The translations under genes were made by a program, and so were the position numbers. Shown piece after piece: positions 47,850 through 57,948 of a stretch of 64,000 nucleotides of DNA. Each line of letters starts with the position of its first letter. The stretch's first letter is position 1. The notes beneath the pieces were generated by a model. The model saw only the letters and a program-made list of their open reading frames with translations. It did not search any database and was not told the DNA's origin. Origin of the DNA: Ctenosaura bakeri (lineage: Eukaryota > Chordata > Lepidosauria > Squamata > Iguanidae). Location of the stretch: assembly GCA_948474755.1 (NCBI GenBank), contig CAOLHI010000927.1, forward strand, positions 248,001 to 312,000. Reading direction: 5' to 3'.

Positions 47850-50258
47850 AAAAAGAAGAAAGACTGGTATTCACTGGTATTCGGATATATGCTGGCAGTC
47901 AAACTCTGCCAAGACAGCAAGGTCCAGCAAGTTTCTTGCTTGTCTTGCAGACAACTTCATGGTCCAGAAGGTGGAAGAGGCCACAAGGGGATCAAATATT
48001 CTAGATCTGATCCTGACCAACAGGGATGACCTTGTTAATGAGGTAGAAGTGGTAGGATCTTTAGGAGGGAGTGACCATGCCCTATTGGAATTTGGCATTC
48101 AGTGGGAAGGAGAAGATAAGTGTAGCCAGACACTCATCTTAGATTTTAAAAAAGCAGACTTCTGTAAACTTAGGGAGCTGCTGGCTGGAATTCCGTGGTC
48201 AAGAATAGTGAAAGGGAAAGGAGTTCAGGGGGCATGGGAGTTCCTTAAAAAGGAGATACTGAAGGCACAGTCTAAAACTGTGCCAATAAGGAGGAAAAAT
48301 GGAAGGCATCTGAAGAAACCAGAATGGTTGACTAAACAACTCTCAGCTGAGCTAAGTGTTAAGAGAAACATGTATAGGAAATGGAAGAAGGGGAAACCAC
48401 CAAAGAAGAATTTAAGCAAGTAGCCAGGAGATGTAGGGAGGAGGTCAGGAAGGCTAAAGCACAGAACGAACTTAGGCTGGCCAGAGACATTAAAAACAAT
48501 AAAAAGGGCTTTTTAAAATATGTCCGCAGCAAAAGGAAAAAGAAGGAGATGGCAGGGTCACTGCACAGAGAAGATGGCGAATTGCTCACAGGGGAAAGAG
48601 AAAAGGCAGAACTACTTAACATCTTCTTTGCCTCCGTTTTTTCCCAGAAGGATACAAGCACTCAACCTGGCGGTTGGGGAGCAGGTGAGGAAGCACAGGA
48701 AATGAGGCACATAATAGGTAGAGAGGTGGTACAGGAATACCTGGCCACACTGGATGAATTCAAGTCTCCAGGGCCAGATGAATTGCATCCTAGGATATTA
48801 AAAGAGCTGGCAGCGGTCATTTTGGAACCGCTTGCTATAATCTTTGAGAAATCTTGGAGGACAGGAGAAGTTCCAGCAGACTGGAAGAGAGCAAATGTTG
48901 TCCCCATCTTCAAGAAGGGAAAAAAAGAGGACCCAAATAATTATCGCCCAGTCAGCCTGACATCAGTGCCCGGAAAGATCCTGGAGCAGATCATTAAGCA
49001 GTCAGTTTCTAATCACTTAGAAAGCAATGCGGTAATCACGAGAAGTCAACATGGATTTCTCAAAAATAAGTCATGCCAGACTAATCTTATCTTTTTTTAT
49101 GATAGAGTTACTAGCTTGATAAATGAAGGGAATGCTGTGGATGTAGCATATCTCGATTTCAGTAAGGCCTTCAACAAAGTTCCCCGTGACATTCTTGCAA
49201 AGAAGCTAGTAAAATGTGGGCTGGACAGGGCTACTGTTAGTTGGATTTGTAACTGGTTGACCGACCGAACCCAAAGGGTGATCACGAGTGGCTGCTTTTC
49301 ATCCTGGAGAGAAGTGACTAGCAGGGTGCCACAGGGTTCTGTCCTGGGCCCAGTGCTGTTCAATATTTTTATCAATGACTTGGATGAAGGAATGGAGGGC
49401 ACCAAATTGGGAGAGGTTGCTAATATGCCAGAGGACAGGATCAAAATTCAAAATGACCTGGATAGATTGGAGAGCTGGGCCAAGGCGAACAAAATGAAAT
49501 TCAACAGAGAGAAGTGTAAGGTCCTACACTTAGGTAGAAAAAATGGAATACAGAAATATAGGATGGGGGACACATGGCTGGATAGCAGTATGTGTGAAAG
49601 GGATCTAGGAGTCTTCATAGACCACAAGCTGAACATGAGTCAGCAGTGTGGTGCGGCAGCCAAGAAAGCCAATGTAATTCTCGGCTGCATCAATAGGAGT
49701 ATGGTGTCTAGATCGAGGGAGGTACTGGTACCACTCTACTTTGCTTTGGTTAGACCTCATCTTGAATAAACCCCTATTCAAGAAGAACATGGTCAAGCTG
49801 GAGCAAGTCCAGAGGAGGGCGACCAAAATGGTGAGAGGCCTGGAAGCCATGCCCTATGAGGATAGACTTAGAGAGCTGGGTATGTTCAGTCTGCAGAAGA
49901 GAAGGTTAAGAGGGGACATGATAGCCATTTTTAAATATTTGAAGGGATGCCATGTAGAGGAAGGAGAGGGCTTGTTTTCTGCTGCTCCAGAGACCAGGAC
50001 AAGGAGCAATGGATTCAAGCTGCAGGAAAGGAGATTCCACCTGAACCTTAGGAAGAACTTCCTGACAGTCAGGGCTGTCCGGCAGTGGAATATGCTGCCT
50101 CAGAGTGTAGTGGAGTCTCCTTCCTTGGAGGTTTTTAAGCAGAGGCTAGATGGCTATCTGTCGGGAGTGCTCTTGGGTGTTCCTGCATGGCAGGGGGCTG
50201 AACTGGATGGCCCATGTGGTCTCTTCCAACTCTACATTTCTATGATTCTATGATTCAC
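47850..50258 (+). mobile_element. CR1 LINE, long 3' part (EN end, RT, 3' end), defective
   Basis: It begins in the endonuclease C-terminal region (TRGSNILDLILTNRDDLV, GSDHALLEF, 47839-48423), shifts by one base near 48385, then reads the RT frame 48381-49769: [53 protein letters not shown]. The catalytic F-A-D-D box is absent: against the 8.4-kb copy, 24 bases are missing at the 49400/49401 junction, in frame. Another deletion of about 17 bases near 49767 causes a stop. The end 49741-50253 matches the CR1 C-terminus, followed by 'ttctatgattctatgattc'. Very similar to the 8.4-kb copy, so young. Confidence 0.96.
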
Positions 50259-51136
50259 AGTTTCAGTCATTTTCTTGAGCTTTGAATCTTTTCCATTGCT
50301 TTCCCTAATGTCCTTTAAATTTGGTGATCATGGTGCCAGTCCATGCTTCTCCAACTAGATTATTCTTTTTTTTTTTTGGAGAAGTATACATGCATCCTTC
50401 TCTAGCCAACCTGGGACTTAAGATGTGTCATTGGTGTTCCATTTGGGATCTGAATTTGCACTGGGGCAGGGGAGAATTATACGAAATTTGCCTCTAGGTT
50501 TGCATTTCTCCAGACAGAGCACCCATGTCCCATATTAAGTATTTCCTGAAGGGGGCCACCATGATATACACTCAAACATTTTTACTTACAAGCTATAATC
50601 ACTGTCAGATTTGGTAAATCACTTTCACAATCCAAATTTGAAGCTATGTCTTATCAAAAGATACAAACAAACATAACATTCTAGAGTTGGAGAGGGCTTG
50701 ATAGAGAAACTGCAGAGTGAGAATATACCTAACCACAAGATGTCCAGCCTCTGTTTGAAGAAAAATGAGTCTAAACACTCTCAATAATTAGTTTAGTTGT
50801 GCTAGCTACTCTTGCTGTTTAGTACTTTCTCCTACTATTCAAGTGATATCTACCCTTCTGTAAGAAAATCCTGTTAGTTTCAACTCTGCCCTGTGCCAAA
50901 TGTGAAGAATCATTGAAAAATGTGCAAAATCTCTCATAATCTCATCGAGCAACTCCCCCTATTTACATCCTTCTCAGTAATCTATCTTTATATTAAACAT
51001 GCCATCTAACCCACCCTCAGAAATCAACACATTTGAGGTCTGACTAATTTTAAAATGTAAGTAGCTAGGATTCTCATTTTTTGCATTTCACCTTGCTCCT
51101 GAAACCAGTTTCATAATAGAAAGCAAGTGCAACATC
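50259..51136. other. Intronic sequence, nothing recognised
   Basis: Unique-looking. T-run at 50367-50378. No gene. Confidence 0.45.
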
Positions 51137-51352
51137 ATCTCTACTGTCAGTGCCTACACTGGCTAGTATTAAGCTAAGCAAGGTCAGCTGTGGTTAGTAA
51201 TTGTATGGGAGGCCACCAAATGCTGTAGGCTATATTTCAGGAGAGGGAACTGGCAAAGCAACCTCTGATTATTCCTTGCCTAAGAAAACCCAATGAAGTT
51301 CATGGAGTTGGCATAAGTCGATGGGTAACCTGAAGGCACATAAACATGCCTA
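51137..51352 (+). mobile_element. 5S rRNA-derived SINE with Bov-B-like tail
   Basis: Head 'ttaagctaagcaaggtcagc', 'tggttagtaattgtatggga' (diverged 5S promoter boxes), 'gctgtaggctatatttcag', then the tail 'ccttgcctaagaaaacccaa' and 'cataagtcgatgggtaacct'. Confidence 0.9.
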
Positions 51353-51834
51353 CATATACTGAGCTCTATTTTGAACTAAGTTATGGTGGGATAATTGTGT
51401 GTGTGTGCTTGTGTGTGTTTCTAGTAGATCATTATCCAAAAGAAGGAACACACCCCCAGCTCTTAAATTGGTGGAAGACAGGTAGCAGAAGAGAAAATGA
51501 ATCCAACAAAAAGGTGAAATAGGACCAATGTAATAATAGTAGAGATGAAATAGACTTGAGTAGTAATCTTTGACAGGAGAATTGTGGTGCCACAAGCATA
51601 CCCTCATTTTTGTCTGTGAATGTTGGATTGTACCCCCTGTTGGTTGTGTATGTGTGTCCAATGGCTTTGCTTGTGCCATGCTGTAGTCTCTTAGAATTTA
51701 AACTGGACAATATTCATACACTTGTCAGCCTTCAGATTTCAGAACTCCAATATGAAACACAGTTACCTAGATATATGTCCCATTCAGTAAGACTTACTTC
51801 TAAGTAAACATGCGTATTAACTGGCAGTAACTTG

Positions 51835-51947
51835 GGGCCTTTCCACACTACACTGTAAACTGCAAACCCTAAACTGCAAACTCTAGGAATCTGTAGGATG
51901 TTGAAAGTCGAATAATAGCACTATGACAGTGTAGTGTGGAAAGACCC
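51835..51947. mobile_element. 113-bp MITE, GGGCCTTTCCACAC ends
   Basis: Ends GGGCCTTTCCACACTACACT and (reverse complement) GGGTCTTTCCACACTACACT are inverted repeats matching 19 of 20. TTG lies outside both ends (51832-51834, 51948-51950). Same end type and duplication length as 44308 and 45479, but AT-rich inside. Confidence 0.87.
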
Positions 51948-53994
51948 TTGGTTTTCTAAATAGCACTTCTCCCTTCTGTCACTTGTTGCTTAATCTAATA
52001 TTTTGCATTTATTTTTATGGTAAGGAACCTGTAACTTGGTCTCCAGAGAATGAAGCTGTCTGCATGCATACAGTACCGTCTTTAACTGATTAACTGTGTG
52101 AAAGTCCTCTGGCCATCTGAAGCATAATGACTTAATCACTTACTGGCTCAGGTGTGACATTAATGATTGACTGGGATCTTGCCATTTTGTGTAGCAAACT
52201 GCAAAAATGTCAGTAAGACATTACAGCTCAGAAAAAAGTGTACCAGCTCTCTTTCTTTGTGGGACTAAGGAGAGGACATTTTGCTGGAGGCAAGCTTTTC
52301 TTTCTCCACTTAAGTTGCATAGGAACTGCAGATAAGGGCCTCTAGCTTTCTATGCATCTAGCGTCTCCAGTTAAAAGGATCAGAAGATATCAGGTTGTGG
52401 TTAAAATTTCACTTTGCTTGTCACTGAGCTACTGCTGAAACTCAGGGATGACAAAAGCAAGATACACAAATAGCATAGCCTAAAACTCAGCTGAATATAC
52501 ACTACTTATACATGTGAAGGCCATTTGTTCCCCACAAAATTCAGTGGTGGAGTTTAGAGGGAGGGCAAATTCTAACAAAGTGGGGAAGGGTAATGGTCTT
52601 CTTAAAGTGAGGGTGGTGGTCTTACCTAATGAGTTTGTCTGTGTCAGGCAGGTAAAGACCTCATATGATTAGCTGCCTAAGAAGATTCTGTGGAATCCTG
52701 GGGTTAGCAGTTTAGGGAGAGGCCTTTAGAATTCTCAGCCAGAGAGGTCTTGGGCCTGGCTGGTTGCTATGGAGATGAGGCCTAGCAACAAGGAAGAGAC
52801 CAGTGTATTCCCTCAGAAACCAAACCCCTGTATGTTAACAACTTTGAATACAGATTGGATTGGGGAATATGGGAAAAAGTTACAGGTACTGGACAACACA
52901 GTTTTGGGAATTAGAGACACAGGATCTCAAATCTTTCTAACAAGTATGACCTATGAGAAAATAAAACCCCAGGCAACGCTGGGTAAATACCCTAGTCGTT
53001 TAAAAAAATAAGGACCTGCAAGCCGGCCTGTCTTTGAAAACAAAGACAGAAAGGAAAAACATTGCCCATCTTATGTTTGAAGTGAGGCCACACCTCCTGG
53101 GGAAAAAAAAATCATGACATTTACTAATGTGTCCGCACAAGCCAATCTCTGGGAGTATATTGTCCTGTTCCTGAAACTTGGGGGAAAAATCAATGGGCTG
53201 CATATTTCAGCTCAGCAGTCCTCTGGCCTGTAAGAAAGCAACTCCCTATCCTTCACCCGAGAACAGATTTTTTAAAAAATGTTAAAACTTATTTGTCTTG
53301 CCTTTCTGCTTTAAGAAAAGCACTAATAGAAACACAGTGTGCTTTGTAAGCTAAGCAGAAGATTGCAAAATACAATTGCTATTGGTTAGTCTTTAGAAAC
53401 TTTTGTTCACTCTGCTTGAGTGACAGAGTAAGCCTATTTTCTGTCATTTCAGATATTATGCCAGAATAGGAAAACTAACTTGATTGTGAGGGAAGTGGCC
53501 AAAGGTAGGATGAGTTGAATAAATTTTCTGGAAGGAGCAACTAAAAAGGTGGCTGCCATTTTTTTGGTGGCAACCTAATAGTTTTGTAATGTGTCATTCT
53601 GCGTCAATTCCACTTCACACTGGGACAGTTCAGCCTTCAGCATATTTCTTGAAGTACATCTAAATAAAATCAGTGGGGCTGTATGCCTTGATACGGAACA
53701 ATATAAGGTGTCAATGTTTGTATTGTATAAGTTATATAGATATCTATATTATACAAGAAATCTTTGTTCTGGTAAAAATATAAATTAAAAAAAAAGTAGT
53801 GCTGCAGATTTTGGAATGCCCACTGAAAGAAAGAAAAAATTAATGGAACTCATGCAAACACACATACATTGCTTCAGAACCACCTCTGTTAGGAAGACAT
53901 GTGTTTGAAAAATTGAGTTTGTTATTTACAATTTTATTTGCTTTAGCCTTTCTATACTGTTCTTCACTTTAAGCTGCCATGGTGGTTCTTTTTG
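51948..53994. other. Intronic sequence, no gene
   Basis: At about 52715-52750 a fragment 'ggcctttagaattctcagcc' that belongs to a common palindromic reptile repeat. A 14-bp AT palindrome TATAGATATCTATA lies near 53735. No exon recognised. Confidence 0.5.
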
Positions 53995-55150
53995 TTTTTA
54001 AATAATGTATTTATTAAGTTTTTTACAATTTGTTACATACATTCATTTTCACATATAAACATGTGAGAAATATATACCAACACATAGTTAAGATGTTACC
54101 AAGCAAGAACAAAACAGTATCACCAAGCAGAATAAAAACAATATCACAATACTAAACCACAATGATACAAGAAATTAATACTACCAAAAATATATGCATA
54201 AATACAAAATACAGACAACACTACAAAAAACAATGCGTGCAAAACAAAAATGCACATACCAAAACAAAAAAAGAAGACTTCCCCACCTGTAAAGGTTACC
54301 TCTAGTATTATTTAAGAAAACAATTAATTTCAACTCTCTTTGTATCTACAAAGAGGGTGCAAACCTAATTTATAATTTTATTTATACAAATAGAAATTAC
54401 CTTCCCTTGTAGTCCCTCCCCCCTTTTGGGCTAAGAAAAAACTTGTAAAGGCCCAAGACATACAAGTTTAACAGTCTATACTGTCTTTTAAATCATTATC
54501 TCATCTTAACTCTAATCATACTTCTGCTCTATAAAAAAGCAGCTATCAGAATTACAACCATAACATAAAAACAATTCACAAATTTCATAAAAAGTAACTG
54601 ATCATGTGAGATATAACCTGATATGAATTAAATTAAACATTGTTCCTCATCAGTAGTTAAATCCAGGCACGTTCTCGTTACCTAATATATTCTGTAAGAA
54701 TTTTTTGAACAATGTCTAATCCTTACAGAACTTATTATCCTGTTTGCCCTCCAGCACATACAAGAGTTTGTCCATCTTGGCTGTGTCTACCAACTTCTCC
54801 ACCCATTCCCCTACTGTAGGAATCGAAGTTAATCTCCAATATCTGGCAAATACAATTCTTGCGTCTGTCACCATGTGCCAGGCCAGTCTTTGTAGGTCTT
54901 TTTCTTCCTTTTTTTTTCCAGTTTCCATAACCCGAACATAAAAAATTCTGGTTTCCATTCAATCTTAATCTTCAGTATTTCCTGTGTCAAAAATTTAATT
55001 TTCAACCAGAATTTTTTTTGCTTTGAGGCATCCCCACCAGATATGATAGTATGTACCAATCTGCACCTTACATTTCGAGCATAAACTTTTGGCATTGTTA
55101 CGCATTTTTGATGATGTACAGATGGCGAGAGATGCCATCTGTACATCATA
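53995..55150 (-). mobile_element. L1-type LINE, 3' part of ORF2 and 3' UTR
   Basis: On minus, frames at 55149-54716 read MYRWHLSPS, FWLKIKFLTQEILKI, and FARYWRLTSIPTVGEWVEKL with MDKLLYVLEG, the C-terminal end of L1 ORF2 downstream of the RT. The frame is broken several times. 53995-54715 is the AT-rich 3' UTR and tail. RT and endonuclease are absent (5'-truncated). Confidence 0.88.
55111..55149. repeat. Perfect 16-bp inverted repeat inside L1
   Basis: ATGATGTACAGATGGC (55111-55126) and GCCATCTGTACATCAT (55134-55149) are exact reverse complements with spacer GAGAGAT. It lies at the 5' end of the truncated L1, where MYRWH is encoded on minus. Confidence 0.95.
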
Positions 55151-55885
55151 TGGTGGTTCTACAATAAAAACAAGAATATAGATAACGGTGTTCCATGAAA
55201 ACAATATTGAAAATGTCAGTATTTCAGAAGGTAAGAGCCACAGTGATCAGACCAAAAGTCTTCTAGTTCAGCACAGTGTATGCTGCACTAGCCAATGAAT
55301 GTCTATTGAAAGCCCACAAGAAGAACATGGTGGCAGTTACCTTCTGCTGCTTTTGGCAGTTTTAGAATTTAACTTCTAAACACAGTTGCCAGAAGCCTGA
55401 ACATAGTGTCTAAAGTATCCCACCCCTCACCCCCCCCCCAAAAGAACCCCAGAGTAAAAGAATCAATTGGTAAGACTTGTAGCTTTTTTCCCCAAAGGGT
55501 CACTTACAAGTTCTGGGCAATGACCAGGCAGCCCCGCTTAAAAGATGTTCACATATTACAAACTAAAGAATGTCTGGAAATGGAAAACTGAAGAAGATTC
55601 TAACCACAGTAGCAAAAAAAAGCCTTTGTGGACAGCAATGCATTATTATATTAACAATATAATAGGATTATTATAAATAGTTCCATTTAACATTTCTGTC
55701 AAAACAAATTCTGGTATAATAAGTACAGTAGAATTTTAATGAGGTCTGGCTGGAAGAGCAAAATACAATTGAACATGAGGCCATGTGTTGAGAATATTTG
55801 TAAACACTTGTGCATTGCAGAACTCCTCTGCAGTCCCTTCCCTTCCCTTCCCTTCTTTCCTTCTCATGTGATAACACATAAAAAT
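55151..55885. other. Intronic sequence, nothing recognised
   Basis: Unique-looking; C-run at 55429-55439 and a CCCTT run at 55831-55855. No gene. Confidence 0.45.
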
Positions 55886-56000
55886 GAAAGGAACTGGCAA
55901 AACCACCCCTGAATATTCCTTGCCTAAGAAAACCCTGTGAAATTCATGGGATTGCCACAAGTCAACAGATGACTTGAAGGCACATACACACATACATACA
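55886..56000 (+). mobile_element. 5S-type or Sauria SINE, tail only
   Basis: Only the Bov-B-like 3' part is present ('ggaactggcaaaaccacccc', 'ccttgcctaagaaaaccctg', 'cttgaaggcacatacacaca'), so the head type is inferred from the 'aaaggaactggc' junction used by the 5S-derived copies. Confidence 0.8.
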
Positions 56001-57282
56001 GAGAGAGGAAGAAAAATGAGGGTGTTCCTCCCTCCAGTAGTTTTTGGACTTGTGCTAATTGTAGCATGGCTAGGTTTAGACAGTAAAATCATCTTGATGC
56101 AGAATGATTTTGCACAGCAGAGGCTGGCTATTTTTGGCAGGTCCAGGGGCCATTTATCTGCTCTGGGACCCTACAGCGGGTGCAAAAATGAGCAGGGAAA
56201 AAAGGGGGAAACTGGAAGTGGCTGGAAGTCTAGTTCTGGTTTTGATTTTTTTTAAATGTTAACCAGTGGGGTTGGGGCTGTGACCTACTTAAAACATGAA
56301 TCACCATTCCTGAAGGTTTCCAGGAGAGGCAATTCAACCTTATTTGCCAGAAAAAGGGTGGTCTTGGAGGCTGCATGCAGGAAATTTGCCCACCCAGATA
56401 TACACTGAGTGAGAATGAGTACATCCAGGTGCAGAGTATTAGTATAGGCTTAACTGTGGTGTAGGACTGCTGCAAGAATAATCTTGTAGTGTTAAAAGTT
56501 TAGAACCTTTTCTGTGCTCAGAATGCTGTCAGTGGAGGATAGGGATACAAATCTCACAGATCTCATTCTTGTGGGCTAGAATGAAAAATCTAATTGGAAG
56601 GCTTCTTACTGGGTGAGATGGTGAGTTTTCAGTGCATTTTTGAGGAAAGTGCATTTTTGTGAGATTATCTTTTGCACAAACTGCGTGATTTTTACACAAA
56701 ACACAATTGTTATTGGCTTATTACGTAGACATTTTTGAAAAGCAGGAGCATTTCAGTGGAGTGTATTTTTAATTGATAATTCTGTCCTTCTCTGCTTTCT
56801 TTATGTGTATGCTTTGATTTCAAAAAAAACACCTTTTGCTTTATTATTTCACTCTTACACAGGAAGAGAACAATTTCTCAGTAGCTGCTAGTATTTTTCT
56901 GAGAAGGTGTCTTGATGTGTTGAGGATGAGAAGTCTGGCAAATACTCTTGACATTACTAGTAGAGGTGGGGAAAATGCTTCATTTTTAAGAGAGGTGTAA
57001 AATTGCAGACTTGTGTAGGCTGCCCTTGAAAGGATCTCTAATGCTTAATGTATTGCTATGATAGAGGCTGCAATTGCTCAGTTGGGAGGGAAGGACACTT
57101 TGGATGCAATACACAGATGTTACACGAGATGTGCAGAAATACTAAAGCCAGTGTTGAAGGTATGTTGCAGACACCAAACACCCAGCTAATAAACTGAGAC
57201 TGCAATCTTTCAGACATTGTGTAATTTGTAAAAACTGAGTTGTCTGTAGATCAAGAAAGGAAGGAAAGTATGGCCTTCAATT
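56001..57282. other. End region of the NFATC2 intron
   Basis: At 56631-56712 a 'tgcatttttgtgaga' repeat trace similar to 62560-62757. No gene recognised. Confidence 0.45.
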
Positions 57283-57485
57283 CTTCTGTTGACTTATGGT
57301 GACCCCATGAATTTCATAGGGTTTTCCTTAGCAAGGAATACTCTGAGGTGGTTTGCCATTGCTTTCCTCTCAACATAGCCTACTGCACTTGATATTCCTT
57401 GGTGATTCCTCCATCCAGGTAGTGACCCTGAGTACCATCCAACATTAGACAGGATCTGGTGTATTTAGGGTATTTAGACATTCAT
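57283..57485 (-). mobile_element. 5S rRNA-derived SINE, antisense, near terminal exon
   Basis: Tail first ('gacttatggtgaccccatga', 'agcaaggaatactctgaggt'), then remnants of the 5S head ('catccaggtagtgaccctga'). It lies about 420 bp before the NFATC2 terminal exon. Heavily diverged head. Confidence 0.82.
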
Positions 57486-57904
57486 TTGTATCCAGATAGC
57501 CACATGAAACATAATTGATAGCTATCGATTGGTTTGTAATTTTCATCTATAAGCCAAATATATTTTTTTTTGAAAAAAACATTTTTCCACCAGTCTTTTG
57601 GTAAATCTCCTGTGAATATTATCATTAGAATAAAAGACATGGCTTATGTAAGTCTGCATCTTCATTACTCAGAATGCCTGGAACATGGAAATTCAGGAAA
57701 GGTACTTCAGGTGTAAGTCCTGTTGTCCCAAGATGTTTGTCTGAATACTGGTTGACTAGCCCACGGATGTATAGGGAAATAATTCATGTTTTAGAATTTA
57801 ATGTGAAATTAAAAAAAAAACAACAAGCACTGTAACATTTGACCTTATAGCAGGGTCAAAAGTTACACTTCTTTCTCAAAAATGGTTTTGCAAATCTTTT
57901 TCAG
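57486..57904 (+). other. NFATC2: Last part of intron with terminal-exon acceptor
   Basis: Unique AT-rich sequence with A-runs. The acceptor TTTTTCAG ends at 57904. Confidence 0.8.
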
Positions 57905-57948
57905 AGCTGATAGATACACACCTTAGCTGGATACAAAACATTATATGA
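57905..57948 (+). CDS. NFATC2: NFATC2 terminal coding exon (ELIDTHLSWIQNII, stop)
   Basis: A polypyrimidine-like run and TTTTTCAG end at 57904. Joining the phase-1 G of the previous exon to AG gives Glu, and the frame then reads ELIDTHLSWIQNII and TGA at 57946-57948. Mammalian NFATC2 has an isoform ending in ELIDTHLSWIQNIL, so 13 of 14 residues agree and the phase fits. Only 42 coding bases plus stop are present, too short for ordinary ORF finding. The exon lies 46.5 kb after the preceding coding exon. The feature end given is the stop codon; the exon itself must continue as 3' UTR. A 5S-derived SINE lies on the opposite strand about 420 bp upstream. The other known NFATC2 C-terminus (VNEII type) was not found in the window. 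Confidence 0.92.

Noticed and set aside
48381..50253. A functional LINE protein of 462 residues
   Set aside because: Reverse-transcriptase motifs are clear, but the catalytic box is deleted, the endonuclease is in another frame and a further deletion ends the frame; it is a dead CR1 copy, not a host gene.
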